Assembly: GCA_035578175.1 (NCBI GenBank)
Contig: JAQMRL010000001.1
Coordinates: forward strand, 438,252,639 to 438,316,638
Direction of reading: 5' to 3'
Length of the DNA stretch: 64,000 bases
From: Catonia carolina
Lineage: Eukaryota > Arthropoda > Insecta > Hemiptera > Achilidae
The notes beneath the pieces were generated by a model. It worked only from the letters and a program-made list of their open reading frames with translations, did no database searches and was not told the origin of the DNA. Below, one piece after another: positions 1-11,514 of the stretch (positions are counted from its first letter, which is position 1; the number at the start of each line of letters is the position of its first letter). The position numbers and the translations under genes were made by a program.

Positions 1-493
1 AAGTAATCAGTAATGAACATCCACTAATAACGAAGATCTTCAGATACGTAAGTGTTTGTTAAATAAACGTTTATAGTCGTTCGAAATTTAATAATATTGT
101 AATTTAGTAAAATAATAATTTGTAATTTTGATAGAATTTAACGAATAACAACAGTAACTTAAAATACACTGGTAAACATTATAAACGCATTAATAGAAGA
201 ACCGATTTTTTTTTGTTTACAATTAATTGATAATAATGAATGCAGTTAAGTAGTTAGTCCGGTAAACAGGAAAAAACTATAGACTGTAGTTTGTAAGTAT
301 TGGACAACTGTATGTAACACGCGCTGATCTGTTCTGTATTAAATTAAACATGTAAGGTTATGTTGATTGAATGAACGAACAAGGTAAACTGATTCTAAAC
401 AGACAACACTTCTTAACTTCATCAGATATCGCTAATACCATTTCCAATACTCTAATAACTAACGGAAGGGGGGGGGTACTCCGTCGCTTATAT
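1..493. other. AT-rich sequence, no recognised feature
   Basis: No convincing ORF or known element. A short motif (CCAATACTCTAATAACTAAC then a G-run, near 443-480) recurs at about 1040-1075, so part of this stretch is an older repeat. Confidence 0.4.
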
Positions 494-840
494 TTATTCG
501 CTACCTTTAACCATCGATGTACAGGGTGTCTCATCAAGAGTTGATATTTTTACTTTCTCTTGCCTATATAAATATATAGGAAGGAAAGTATTGTTTTCAT
601 TTCAATTTTAAGAAATCCACTCTTCACCGGATCTACATGTTTTCAGACCCCCTGAACCCAAAATTATTCGCTACCTTTACCCATCGATGTACAGGGTGTC
701 CCACAAAGAGTTAATATTTTTACTTTCACTTGCCTACATAAATATATAGGAAGGAAAGTATTGTTTACATGACGATTATAAGAAATCCAGTTTTCACCGG
801 ATCTACATGTTTTCAGACCCCCTGAATCCAAAAAAACATG
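494..840 (+). repeat. Two tandem ~170-bp units including the 5' start of repeat D
   Basis: A block starting TTATTCGCTACCTTTA (494) is repeated from 664. Each unit contains CGATGTACAGGGTGTC, then the D start (ACTTTCTCTTGCC-like palindrome) through TTTTCAGACCCCCTGAA. The same leader recurs once more at 2337-2400. Confidence 0.75.
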
Positions 841-858
841 TTTTTAGCGATTGGTCTG

Positions 859-898
<40 letters not shown>

Positions 899-1000
899 CA
901 GAATATCTCAAGAACGGAACATCGTACGAACTTGAAACTGAACACTTAGTTACATAACACTACCGGCCCCGACACAAACATTTTTATCAAAATTTGTCCA
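710..1000 (+). repeat. Repeat D, 3'-truncated copy
   Basis: Contains the D start, an internal GT microsatellite (about 856-896), the ATCTCAAGAACGGAAC block and the CATTTTTATCAAAATT block, then stops abruptly. Confidence 0.8.
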
Positions 1001-1385
1001 ATACTCTAATTTTCCTATACTAAATTTCTATTTTCTAAATTTCCAATACTCTAATAATTAACGGAAGGAGGAGGGGTTAGTCCGTTGCTTATACAGAGTG
1101 GCGCACATAAAAGTAGCTCCGTAAATAAAGTGCAACACAATTGAAATGAAATCTGTTTATTTACAAATACCAATAATTTTTTTAAATTATTTTATTCAAT
1201 TGTCTAATATTATTACGTTATTACACGATATGTTGAAAGTGATCACCGTCATCTTGTACAGATAAGATATCGCGGCGTAGCATATTCTGAAATACAGACT
1301 GGAGTTCAGGAGCTGTAATGGTGCGTATGACGTTCGTGATCGAAATCTTTAGGTTTTCAATGGATTTTACGCACTCTGATATGTG

Positions 1386-1485
1386 NNNNNNNNNNNNNNN
1401 NNNNNNNNNNNNNNNNNNNNNNNNNNNNNNNNNNNNNNNNNNNNNNNNNNNNNNNNNNNNNNNNNNNNNNNNNNNNNNNNNNNNN
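1386..1485. other. Assembly gap (100 N)
   Basis: A run of N. About 127 bp on the left (1246-1372) recurs almost exactly on the right (1505-1632). The bases touching the gap are inverted complements of each other (ACGCACTCTGATATGTG and CACATATAGAGTGCGT). Confidence 0.98.
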
Positions 1486-1669
1486 CACATATAGAGTGCG
1501 TCAACCGTCATCTTGTACAGATAAGATATCGCGGCGTAGCATATTCTGAAATACAGACTGGAGTTCAGTGAGCTGTAATGGTGCGTATGACGTTCGTGAT
1601 CGAAATCTTTAGGTTTTCAATGGATTTTTGGATTGCTGGCGTATACTTTATTCTTTAAATTTCCCCATA

Positions 1670-2005
1670 TACCCACCGGGTTGGTCTAGAGGTAAAGTCG
1701 TCGCCTAAATCAGCTGTTAAAACAGCTGATTTAGGAGACGAAGGTTTCCTGGTTTAAATCCTAGTAAAGGTAGTTACTTTTATAAACGGATTTGAATACT
1801 AGATAGTGGTTACCGGTGTACTTTGATGGTTGGGGTTCAATTAACCACTCTCTCTCAGAAGTGGTCGACCTGAGTCTGATACAAGACTACACCTCATTTA
1901 CACGTCATACATATCATCCTCATCTCATTGGGTCATGGGGTTGCTTCTTGTTCTGATTTGAACAGAGTGCAAACGTACACAAATTAGGAATTACAAAAAA
2001 AAAAA
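1670..2005 (+). mobile_element. SINE B, full-length copy
   Basis: The tRNA-derived head has box A (TTGGTCTAGAGGTAAAG) and box B (GGTTTAAATCC, a variant of GGTTCAAATCC). Between them is an internal hairpin AAATCAGCTGTT/AACAGCTGATTT. A conserved body (GTGTACTTTGATGGTTGG, CATCTCATTGGGTCATGGGG) and an A-rich tail follow. Flanking duplication AAATTTCCCCATA / AATTTTCCCCATA shows it inserted into the mariner. Confidence 0.88.
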
Positions 2006-2424
2006 ATTTTCCCCATAAGTAGTAAATCACAAGGAGACAAATCCGGTGATCGCGGTGGCCATAAGCCTAAAGAGATAGTCCTCTCATCGGTAAAGAACAC
2101 TATGCACACGAGCCAGTGATCTGCGAGATGTGTGACAAAGTCACCCCGTCTTGTTGGAAAAAAGAATATGTAATTTCGTGTGGTGCTAATTGATTAATAA
2201 ATTGATCAAATATCTGGTTAAACATGCTGGTTGTACACGGGAAGGGGAAAATGGGGGGAATTTTCCTCGACTCGGCATAAACATTATACAATCTCGGCTA
2301 AGTTATAGGGGCTACTTTTATGTGCGCCACCCGTTATTTATTCGCTACCTTTACCCATCCATGTACAGGGTGTCCCATCAAGAGGGTGCTATTTTTACTT
2401 TCTCTTGGCCAATATAAATATATT

Positions 2425-2690
2425 TAAGACGAAGGTTCCTGGTTCAAATACCAGTAAAGGTAGTTACTTTTTATACGGATTTTGAATACTAGACAGTGGT
2501 TACCCGGTGTACTTTGATGGTTGGGTTTTAATTAACTATACTCTCTCAGGTATGGTCGGCCTGGGTCTGTACAAGACTACCCTCATTTACATGTCATACA
2601 CACCATCCTCATCTCATTGGGTCATGGGGTTACTTATTGTTCTAAATTGTACAGATTGCAACGTACACATATTAGGAATAAAAATATAAC
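2425..2690 (+). mobile_element. SINE B, 5'-truncated copy
   Basis: Starts within the region upstream of box B (GACGAAGGTTCCTGGTTCAAAT) and keeps the body to the GGAATAAAAATA tail. A D copy follows directly. Confidence 0.82.
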
Positions 2691-2805
2691 TATATAAGAA
2701 GGAAAGTATTGTATTCATGTCGATTTTTCGAAATCGAGTTTTCCCCCCGGATCTACATGTTTTCAGACCCCCCTGAATCCAAAAAACATGTTTTTTAGCG
2801 ATTGG

Positions 2806-2876
<71 letters not shown>

Positions 2877-3640
2877 AAGAATATCTCAAGAACGGAACAT
2901 TGTACGAACTTGAAATTTAAGTTACATACCACTTACCGGACCCGACACGAATATTTACATCAAAATCGGTTCAACCGGAAGTAGTAGTTTATTCGCGTCA
3001 TTTTTCAGTTTTTTGCGATTTTCTCAAAAATGTCCTATATTTTTTTTAAATCGCCTGGTTTACTAATTTTTTATGCTTTACAAGATAGGCGCCATGTTTG
3101 CTGAAATTCTAGGTGAGGCTGTTTTCACGTAAAAAAATTGTTATTTTTTTAAGATTACGGCTTAATATGCATTTTAGCGCAAAAAATTATATAATAAAAA
3201 ATGTAGAGAATTTGAAATCCTACAACTTTTATTTTAAACATTTTTTGCATAACGCTTAGTTTAGCGGTAATTAGCGATATTCTGTTTTTTTTCTCACGAA
3301 AACGTGTGAAAATCGATTTTTTAAAGATTTCAGCCTTATTAGGATTTTACGACAAAAAAGTATAATCTGATTTATAGGAAATTAAACGATCTACAACTTT
3401 TATTAAAGAATTTTTCTCTACAGAGTCTAGTTTAGCGTGAAAAGAGTGATTTTCCGTATTTCAAAAGCCAAACTGAGGTTGATTTTTCATTTTGCGTCTC
3501 TCACACAGCATGATTAAAACTAGGTTATGTTTTTTGTTTATTTTTAATGTTTTATTACTAATGTTAGGTTATAATAATTATTTGCATTGGCAAGAGAAAG
3601 TTGTGTGAGTTTCACACCAGATTTTTTACATACTTGTTAT
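2690..3640 (+). repeat. Repeat D, near full length
   Basis: Contains the GGAAGGAAAGTATTG start, a long GT microsatellite, the GAACGGAACAT block, the GGCGCCATGTTTGCTG block, two internal ~175-bp sub-repeats, each with a CTACAACTTTTATT core, and the GGCAAGAGAAAGTTGTGTGA...CACACCAGATTTTT end. No coding potential. Confidence 0.85.
2808..2873. repeat. (GT)n microsatellite inside repeat D
   Basis: About 33 GT units with one GGTG interruption. Shorter runs occupy the same D position at 856-896, 33026-33051, 45236-45259 and 47845-47889. Confidence 0.95.
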
Positions 3641-4045
3641 AACAGTAAAGTTTCCAATAGTGTACGATCCGTCCGGTATAATAATAAAAAATAGCAATAT
3701 GTTCGTGGGACACCCGGTGTATTAACTACAGTAATAAGTACAATGAAAAATGAACCTCTGTTAGTAACCGCGTATCTCACTAAGTAAATAAACATTTCAG
3801 ATATGGCTCGTTTTTAAGCTTGGTTTTTTGTTATTTTACTCGTATCAATTACAAAACAAGGGAGGTGTATTACGCATTTTCTAACGTTTTGGAAACAAAA
3901 TACGTAGTACTTACCAGTTTTTTTCAGTCCATTGGGAACGACATTTTTTTTTAAACCGCTCTAATTCCTTTATCCTTTGTACTGAAAGGTTGAATTTTAA
4001 CTGACATTAATTTTAAAAAATGCAGGAACGCTCTCATAACACCGT
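3640..4045. other. Spacer between D copies
   Basis: AT-rich, no ORF. Contains GTGGGACACCCGGTGTATTAAC, resembling the end of a transposon, but no partner end was found. Confidence 0.4.
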
Positions 4046-4915
4046 ATTTTTACTTTCTCTTGCCTATATGAATATATAGGAAGGAAAGTATCGTTTTCAA
4101 GTCGATTTTTAAAATCGAGTTTTCAACGGATCTACACGTTTTCAGATTCCTTGAACCCAAAGAAACATGCTTCTAGCGATTGGTCTGTGTGTGTATGTGT
4201 GAACAGAATATCTCAAGAACGGAACATCGTACGAACTTGAAACATAAGCTACATACCACTACCGGACCCGACACGAACATTTTCATCAAAATCGGTCAAC
4301 CGGAAGTAGTAGTTTATGTCATTTTTCACTTTTTTGCGATTTCCCTCAAAAACGAATTCTACGTTTTGTTTTCCAAATTGCCTGGTTTACTACATTTTTT
4401 ATGCTCTACGAGATAGGGTACACGCAATGTCTGCTGAAATTCTAGGTGAGGCAGTTTTACACGAAAAAAATTGTTTTTTTTTAAGATTACGGCTTTAATA
4501 TCGATTTTAGCGCAAAAATTTATAATAAAAAATGTAGAGAATTTAGAATCCTACAACTTTTATTTAAATTATTTTTTTGTATAACGCTTAGTTTAGCAGC
4601 AATTAGCGATTTTCAGTTTTTTCTCACGCAAACGTATGAAAATCGATTTTTTTAAGATTTCGGCCTTAGTATGCATTTTACGACAAAAATGTATATAATT
4701 AAATTTATAGAAAATTAAAAGATCTACAACTTTTATTTAAAGCATTTTTATCTACAGAACCTAGTTTAGCGTGAAATAGTGATTTTCCGTACTTTTACGC
4801 TAAAATGAGGTTGATTTTCATTTTTCGTCTTTCACTGGAAGGAAAGTATTGTTTTCATGTCGATTTTTCGAAATCGAGTTTTCACCAGAACTACACGTTT
4901 TCAGACCCCCTAAAA
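4045..4915 (+). repeat. Repeat D plus a second partial D start
   Basis: Shows the diagnostic palindrome CCTATATGAATATATAGG at 4063-4080, followed by the D body with both sub-repeats. It breaks at about 4836 into another D 5' segment (GGAAGGAAAGTATTG to TTTTCAGACCCCC). Confidence 0.83.
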
Positions 4916-5164
4916 ACTAAATAATCTTAAAGGTTTGAATTTATTTTTTAAAAAACCTCTAAATATGGTCTTAAATTTTAAATGTTTTGTATTATTGAAT
5001 TTAGGTGTAGCTACCTTGTTAAACAATTCATGCAGAGCTGAACTTAATGGTGAGTTGTAGGAGACTGAAATTTTCAACCAGGTATACTTAAGTCACGAAA
5101 ATGCCTTAAGGGGAAAAGCAAATTGCATTGCAGTGTGATATTCCTAAGCAAGTAAATCAGTTTT

Positions 5165-5290
5165 CAAGAATTGTAGATGGAATCCCATTCAGGCACAGGA
5201 TATTTTCATACGTTATAAAAAAATAATAATTTCATCTTCACCATCTGCATTAGCAGTAATTGCAGAACAGTCAGAAGTTAAACAAAAAAA
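5165..5290 (+). mobile_element. SINE A, 5'-truncated copy
   Basis: Begins near box B (GGAATCCCATTCAGGCAC) and runs through the conserved body (CATCTGCATTAGCAGTAATT, GCAGAACAGTCAGA) to an A-rich tail. Confidence 0.8.
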
Positions 5291-5995
5291 AAAAAAAGAA
5301 TGTAGAGGGCAAAGGATAGGAGCTTGCACCAAATGTGACACGCTCTTGATATTGGTACACTGTATGTATGACAAATAAATACAGTAAAACCATGAATTTT
5401 CATCGAAATTGATTACAAAAATCCCAGTGTGCATTAGAATCATTAATCAATACATAGTAGCATATGAAGTTGTCAGTAGCTGGCAGTAGGAGTCCCTAAA
5501 CTTAATTTTTCAACATAAAACATAACCTAAAAAGAAAAAAGAAAGCAAAAGAAAAGTTTTTGACAGCTGATGTAACTATAAAATGTCTAGGAAAGGGTTG
5601 GATGACATCAGAGTTAATGATCGACCAGGTAGTGTAAGGTCATCATCCACCCGGTATTCAAAATATATCATGAATTTATACAATAAATTTCACTAACCTT
5701 TCTTATAAAAGTTTTATACAAATGACTGAAGATGAATCATCTGTAGATTTTTAATAAATAAAGTTTTTAGTTTCAATTACTATATGTTATTTACTCTGAT
5801 TATGGTGGATCCACCGAAACACGCGTAAGTGAAAAAAAAAGTTGACGCAGTTAAAAAGAAAGGTTAGTGAAATTTATTATATAAATTCATTATATAAAAT
5901 AGAATTAATTTCAAACTGCAGGATGCATTATAAAGATTTATTTTTGAATGAAAATATATCATGGATGATTTTTTTTTTAAATGCATTTCAAGATC
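5291..5995. other. AT-rich sequence, no recognised feature
   Basis: No convincing ORF or repeat signature on either strand. It ends at the target site of the next SINE C copy. Confidence 0.4.
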
Positions 5996-6008
5996 ACATG
6001 ACAGACGA

Positions 6009-6404
6009 ATGCCCAAAAACGGGCAGGTGGAGTGTTATTTTAATTGCACTCTATCTGTTTGGTCCAGGGCTAAAAAAATAGTTCTGTTTCTTATTACATA
6101 GTCAGCCACTTATATGACTGAACTATTTAAGAACAGAAGAGGTAGATGTGTAAAAGACACTAGTCAGAGTTATCTCCTCTGAGAGTAATGAATTTCACTA
6201 TGCAGCCAGACCCTGTGGTGAATGAAGTGAAGGTGTCATTTGCAGGGTGGAAAGTGAGTGCTTTTCGGAGGGCCTGGCATGCTGATAAGCATACTCTTTC
6301 AACTCAGTGAGTTGTGGCAATGGTAAACCACCTTACTCCTCGTCTTTACTTAGTAAAACCTCTAGAGGTTCAAACCAGCCTTTCGGCTGTTGACCTAAAC
6401 AACA
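6009..6404 (+). mobile_element. SINE C, full-length copy with 13-bp target duplication
   Basis: The repeat body is flanked by ACATGACAGACGA at 5996-6008 and 6405-6417, showing retrotransposition. The 3' end is a hairpin (CCAGCC...GGCTG) followed by TTGACCTAAACAACAAC. Head-to-head with the next copy. Confidence 0.9.
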
Positions 6405-6639
6405 ACATGACAGACGAGGTGTAAAATAATCAACCAATAACCACATCTGTACCCAAAGATGTGGTTACAGGCTTACATTCAACAAACCATTGTTTTGCAC
6501 ATTAATGCTCATGTCTGACATGACCAAGAATTGAACCCAGACTCCCAGCTCAAGATGCCACCACACACTGGTATCAACCAAAAAAGGTAAATATGGAAAT
6601 TCCATTTTAATAACAGTTGAAGGGGTCAGTGGATGAAGG

Positions 6640-7039
6640 TTGTTGTTGTTTAGGTCAACAGCCGAAAGGCTGGTTTGAACCTGTAGAGGTTTTACTAAGT
6701 AAAAACGAGGAGTGAAGTGGTTTACCATTGCCACAACTCACTGAGTTGAAAGAGTATGCTTATCAGCATGCCAGGCCCTCCGAAAAGCACCCACTTTCCA
6801 CCCTGCAAATGACACCTTCACTTCATTCACCACAGGGTCTGGCTGCATAGTGAAATTCATTACTCTCAGAGGAGATAACTCTGACTAGTGTCTTTCACTC
6901 CTCTACCTCTTCTGTTCTTAAATAGTTCAGTCATATAAGTGGCTGACTATGTGCCAAGAAACAGAACTATTTTTTTTAGCCCTGGAACCAACAGATCAAG
7001 TGCAAATAATTGAACACTCCACCTGCCTGTTATGGGCAT
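6640..7039 (-). mobile_element. SINE C, inverted copy
   Basis: Reverse complement of the copy at 6009-6404, about 235 bp away, with the two 3' tails facing each other. I could not define its target duplication. Confidence 0.85.
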
Positions 7040-7428
7040 TTTTAAAACACTATATTATTAATAATAAACTATTACGAGGATAAAGTAGATACGGGGAATT
7101 CCTACTCTGATGAAATAATAATTAATAAAGGACTAAGACAAGGATGTGGACTATCTCCCACGCTATTTAATATTTTTATAAATGACGTGATCAAGAGTTG
7201 GAAACCATTAGTACATTCAGGTATCTACATGAATGAAAGTTTGAAGTTAAACTGCCTTTTATTTGCTGACAACCTGATAATATTACAGGAGAAGGAGGAT
7301 GACCTGCAGAGAGCAGTGTATGAAATGAGTAGAATATGCCAGGAATATAATTTGACAATTTCAACCAAAAAGACAAGGGTAATGGCATTCAGGGGGAAGG
7401 ATCCTGTCAGAAGTAAAATTGTCATATA

Positions 7429-8750
7429 CGAGGTAGGGTCAAAAAGTTCCCGGAATTGGTTATTAAAAATTTATTAAAAATATTTATAACATTCTTACAT
7501 TATTTCCCTTCAAAATACTCTCCTCCTGCATCTACACATTTATTCCACCGTTCATATAATTGTTGGAAACACTCTTGAAAGCCGTTTTTTGAAAGTTCCT
7601 TCAGCCGCTCCGTCGCATTTTCAATCACCTCTGACGAATCAGCAAAACGATGTCCCTTCAATGCCATTTTTAACCTTGGAAACAGGTAGAAATCTGGTGG
7701 TGCGAGATCGGGAGAATATGGAGGATGTTCCAGAGTGGTAACATTATTCTTGGCAAGGTATTGTTTCACCATTAGGGATCGATGTGCTGGGGCATTGTCG
7801 TGCAACAAATACCAGTCATTCTCTGCCCATTTTTCAGGTCGTTTTCGTCGAATTGCATCTCGTAGCCGTTTTAAGATCTCTGTGTACAATTCTTTATTTA
7901 CTGTTCTCCCTTCAGGAATAAATTCATAATGAATCACTCCACGGTAATCAAAAAACACCTCCAACATCACCTTACCCCCGGCTTCTGTCCAAACGAAATT
8001 TTTGTTTTCTTGGTGAAGTTTTTGACTTCCATTCAGCGGACTGCCGTTTTGTCTGAGGGTCGTAAAGAAAGCACCATGTCTCATCACCTGTAACAATTTT
8101 GCGCAGGAAGCTGTCATCTGCATCAGCCATTTCAATCAAGTCCCTGGACATGGTCACTCTCATTTCCTTTTGCTCAGGGGATAACATTTTTGGAACAATG
8201 TGCAAGCAAACACGGTGCATGTTCAAGTCATTATGAAGAATGCTGTGAACACTCCCATGTGAAATACCAACTTCAGAGGCAATAGTATTGATGGTTGTTC
8301 GCCTGTCCGCACGCACAATTTGTCGAACGCGCTCAACATTGTCGTCTGTAGTGGAAGTGGAAGGCCGCCCAGTCCGAACGTCATCTTCAATTGTTGTGCG
8401 ACCGTCGCGAAAACGCTTATGCCACTCGTAAACTGCTGTTTTCTTCATCGCAGAATTTCCGTATGCTTTTTTTAGCATCTCAAGAGTCTCCGAGGGTGAT
8501 TTCTCCAGCAACACACAGAATTTAATATTGCCACGCTGCTCTAATGACGACATTGCACAATCCGACGAAAGACAGAAACTACGATCTACAATATTAAACA
8601 CCGAACGCACGGAACCAACTACAACTGCCTGCTAACCTCAAAAGCACATTCACTGCCAGTTATGCCAACCTCACAAACAAAAATTTCCCTTTCAGCTTAC
8701 AAATACGTGACTGTAAGCGACCATTCCGGGAAATTTTTGACCCTACCTCG
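7429..8750 (-). mobile_element. mariner element, full length, nested in the LINE
   Basis: Terminal inverted repeats CGAGGTAGGGTCAAAAAGTT at both ends with TA duplications (7427-7428, 8751-8752). At 1,322 bp it has the normal mariner length. It inserted into the LINE coding region. A deleted relative with the same ends lies at 12809-13751. Confidence 0.95.
7500..8553 (-). pseudogene. mariner transposase (DD34D), one frameshift
   Basis: Cut-and-paste transposase of about 350 aa in two overlapping frames. The N-terminal part starts MSSLEQRGNIKFC and shows the helix-turn-helix region and the linker-like IVPKMLSPEQK. Catalytic residues are in VTGDETW, LLHDNAPAH and YSPDLAPPDF; the second and third Asp have 34 residues between them. 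The frame breaks near a C5 run at 7975-7979, where a +1 change would explain the shift. Otherwise the protein is well kept, suggesting recent loss of activity. Confidence 0.9.
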
Positions 8751-9309
8751 TATAATAAGATTATAGAACAGATATCCCATTTTAACTATCTAGGTTGCGA
8801 TGTAACTTATCAACAGAGTAAGGAGGTGTATGATAGGATCCACCCATTTCAACACATATGTGGTAGCCTACTATCCACAGGAACTTGAAAAACATCACAA
8901 GTAAAGACACTAGAATGTGATTTTATAAAACGATAGCTGCTCCAACAGTACTTTACGGAAGTGAAACGTGGGTTCTGTCAAGACGGGAAGAGAGCCGATT
9001 ACAAGCAGCAGAAATGAGATTTCTCCGGCAAACTTATGGCTGTAGTAGAGAGGACCGTTACAGAAACACAGAGATACGACAACATCTTAATATCTTCTCC
9101 ATAAAAGATAAAGTAATGGAGGGCAGGAAGAAGTGGATAGATCACTTAGGTAGAATGAAGGATGAAAGAGTACCCAAGCAGGCACTATGGTACAAGCCAA
9201 GGGGTAAAAAGGATCGAGGACGTCCAAGGAAGAGATGGGCGGATGGTGGAGGTTCGGAACAGGCAGCAACGCCTAACCCGTGAAAGGAAGAAGAAGAACT
9301 ATTACGAGG

Positions 9310-9902
9310 GTTGTTTTTTTTTCAACCTCTAATAAATAAAAGACAAGTCAACATAGAAAAAAACGTTTCATTATCAAAACTTATCAATACACTTTCGATT
9401 AATTTGTAATACACACTTGGATGAAGGTGTCAACCCTTTACAGGTAAGTAGTTTATAGTGGTAAGTATACAATTACAATTACCACCACTGGCAGGCAATA
9501 AGGTCGATTTTTTTAAAGAATAAGCTATGCAGTTGAACCTTATTGGCATTTTACGGTTTTATAGATGTTCTCTGGTAAGTAGGCTATCCACATTTTTAAA
9601 TTAGTGCGCAGCGACCATTTGCTTTGTGAGTTACACGAATGTGGTAAGGATTCATACCAGCGTACGCTACCGTGTTGTTTTGTAGTTATTTTTGTACAGT
9701 GCTTAGAAAATTCAAGTTTTTTTTACGGGAAAGCAAGCATTGATCCCAATATAATGTTGAGATAAGTTTTCTACACATTTTTCTGTTATACAGGATTACA
9801 AGCTATTTTAATAAGCATTCTTACCACTAATGATTATGTGATTCCCATTTCAATAAACGTTCCTTCGTAAGTATACTTACCAGGGTTTAACATAAAAAAA
9901 AG
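9310..9902. other. AT-rich sequence; possible old mariner end
   Basis: The first bases (TACGAGGGTTGTTTTTTTTT) look like a mariner terminus but have no partner. A motif GATGAAGGTGTCAACCCTTT lies at about 9421. No ORF. Confidence 0.4.
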
Positions 9903-10223
9903 AAATTGAAATATATATTTTCTAACCACCAGAATACGGTAACATAAAACACTTACCAATGTTTATAGCGCTTTCGTGTATCTTGTACACATCTTCAGTA
10001 AATTAACATTTATTACAAGTCAAAATTTAAAACTTCCTGCTCCTACCATGGTAGATAAGGAATCACCTTATCTACCATGGTAGGAGCAGGAAGTTTTAAA
10101 TTTTGACTTGTAATAAATGTTAATTTACTGAAGATGTGTACAAGATACACGAAAGCGCTATAAACATTGGTAAGTGTTTTATGTTACCGTATTCTGGTGG
10201 TTAGAAAATATATATTTCAATTT
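9903..10223. repeat. Perfect fold-back element, 158-bp arms, 5-nt loop
   Basis: Left arm 9903-10060 and right arm 10066-10223 are exact reverse complements separated by AATCA. A diverged relative lies at about 27385-27640, and both are followed by AAATAATACGGCTGTTTAAA. Confidence 0.95.
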
Positions 10224-10677
10224 TAAATAATACGGCTGTTTAAAAATCCTACATAGGATGTTTAATAAAATAAAAAAAAAGAAATATCTTACTTTTCTGG
10301 CACTATAAATACAGTATTCAATCGCTATAAAACTATAAAACAAAATTTAACATTTTACATCGTGTAAATTTTTCCCCGTAGTACTGCCCTATAAAGGGTT
10401 AACTGACTTTTTCACAAAAATTGAGTTTTCATCGGTAATGAAATTTTTATGTGCATATTTTTCAATTGCATTAACACAGAAATCTCTATCTGGTTCCATT
10501 AAGAAGATACCAGAGGATGAAGGTGTCATCTACAAATCAAATAACTAATACTAACAATAAATTTCTATTTATAATACACATATTATTCATTAGTTTCTTT
10601 ATAATGTAAAAACGCAATTTAGTTAGGCCTATTATTAAAATAAATTTGTTTTATTTTAATATTTTTTTGTTAACTAG
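10224..10677. other. AT-rich sequence with a recurring GAAGGTGT motif
   Basis: No ORF. GGATGAAGGTGTCATCTACA at about 10513 matches motifs near 9421 and 11755 on the same strand. Confidence 0.4.
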
Positions 10678-11514
10678 TTGTTACTTAACACCTTCGTATA
10701 CCCAAAATATCTAGGCATAACACTTGATAGAACTCTTTCTTTCAAACATCATCTATCAAGAATAGCAGAGAAATTGAAAGCAAGGAATAATATTATACAA
10801 AAGCTCTGTGGAACAACTTGGGGAGCTTCAGCCTCAACTCTTCGCTCAACAGCTCTGAGCCTTGTGTTCTCAGCTGCTGAATACTGTGCACCTGTCTGGC
10901 TAAGCAGCCCTCACACTCATAGAGTAGACGCCTAACTCAACAATACCATGAGAATGATCACTGGCGCTATCAGATCAACACCTACCGAATGGCTTCCAGT
11001 ATTGAGCCACATACCACCCCCAAACCTGCGCCGCAAGAATTCCCTCATTAGAGAGTATGATAAGATTGTCGACAATCAAGACCTGAGAATTCATGAGGGT
11101 ATTGAAAACGCAAATAAAACTCGTCTGCGATCAAGAAAGCCACCTACAAAAACTGCAATTACTGCCAAAGAGGAAGCATTTAACATACCCAGTGCATGGC
11201 AGCAAGAATGGGCATCAAAGCAGCAACAACAAATCCCATGGTTTTCACAAAAACCACCAGGTTTTGGACTACCTCGTAGAAAATGGTCAGTTCTAAATAG
11301 AATAAGAACAAAACATGGTAGGTGTGCTGATTTATTGTTTAAATGGGGCAAAATACCATCGCCTTTATGTGAGTGTGGTCAAAGACAAACTATTGATCAC
11401 ATAGTGAAAGAGTGCAGAATAACTGCCTTTAGAGGAGGGAATAGAGCGGATTTCCTGATGGCAACTCCAGAATCAATAGCCTACTTGGACAGACTGGATA
11501 TCTGTATATAGACT
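10678..11514 (+). pseudogene. LINE reverse transcriptase C-terminal fragment
   Basis: The frame reads YPKYLGITLDRTLSFKHHL, then TTWGASASTLRSTALSLV and AEYCAPVW, which are the thumb region of jockey-like RTs. It ends with a cysteine/histidine motif C-E-CGQRQTIDHIVKEC. One TAA stop at 10933-10935 breaks an otherwise single frame that resumes at once (10948-11511). It is strongly 5'-truncated; the catalytic boxes are absent. Confidence 0.87.

Larger units (their letters stand above)
1094..2334 (-). mobile_element. Tc1/mariner-like element, degenerate, split by a SINE and an assembly gap
   Basis: Ends are inverted (CAGAGTGGCGCACATAAAAG at the left; ACGGGTGGCGCACATAAAAG read from the right) with flanking TA. 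The minus strand gives broken transposase pieces: FFQQDGVTLSH before the SINE (catalytic-Asp region), then LWP-R-SPD-like residues, and a C-terminal segment ITAPELQSVFQNMLRRDI at 1221-1372. This C-terminus matches the insect IS630/Tc1-mariner type that carries a DUF4817 head. SINE B lies inside it. The reading frame is not intact. Confidence 0.8.
7080..9297 (+). mobile_element. 5'-truncated LINE (reverse transcriptase fragment), split by a mariner
   Basis: A 12-bp duplication ACTATTACGAGG flanks it (7068-7079, 9298-9309) and the 3' tail is (GAA)n. The ORF before the split shows GLRQGCGLSPTLFNIFIND and LLFADNLIIL, the RT active-site box with FADN in place of FADD. After the mariner come HFNYLGCDVTYQQ and a basic tail KKDRGRPRKRW. 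Frameshifts and stops lie downstream of the mariner. It looks like an RTE/CR1-type element of the craniofacial-development-protein-2-like group; the clade is uncertain. Confidence 0.85.

Noticed and set aside
1221..1571. ORFs with runs of X across the N gap
   Set aside because: They exist only because N codons were read through. The real content is the mariner C-terminus to the left and its duplicated DNA to the right.
2614..2984. ORFs rich in His-Thr or Cys-Val repeats (also 32445-32762, 47839-48082)
   Set aside because: They are translations of GT/CA microsatellites inside repeat D, in no constant frame among copies.
5842..6081. 79-codon ORF as a small host gene
   Set aside because: It runs into SINE C sequence, has no recognisable motif and is AT-biased like the background.
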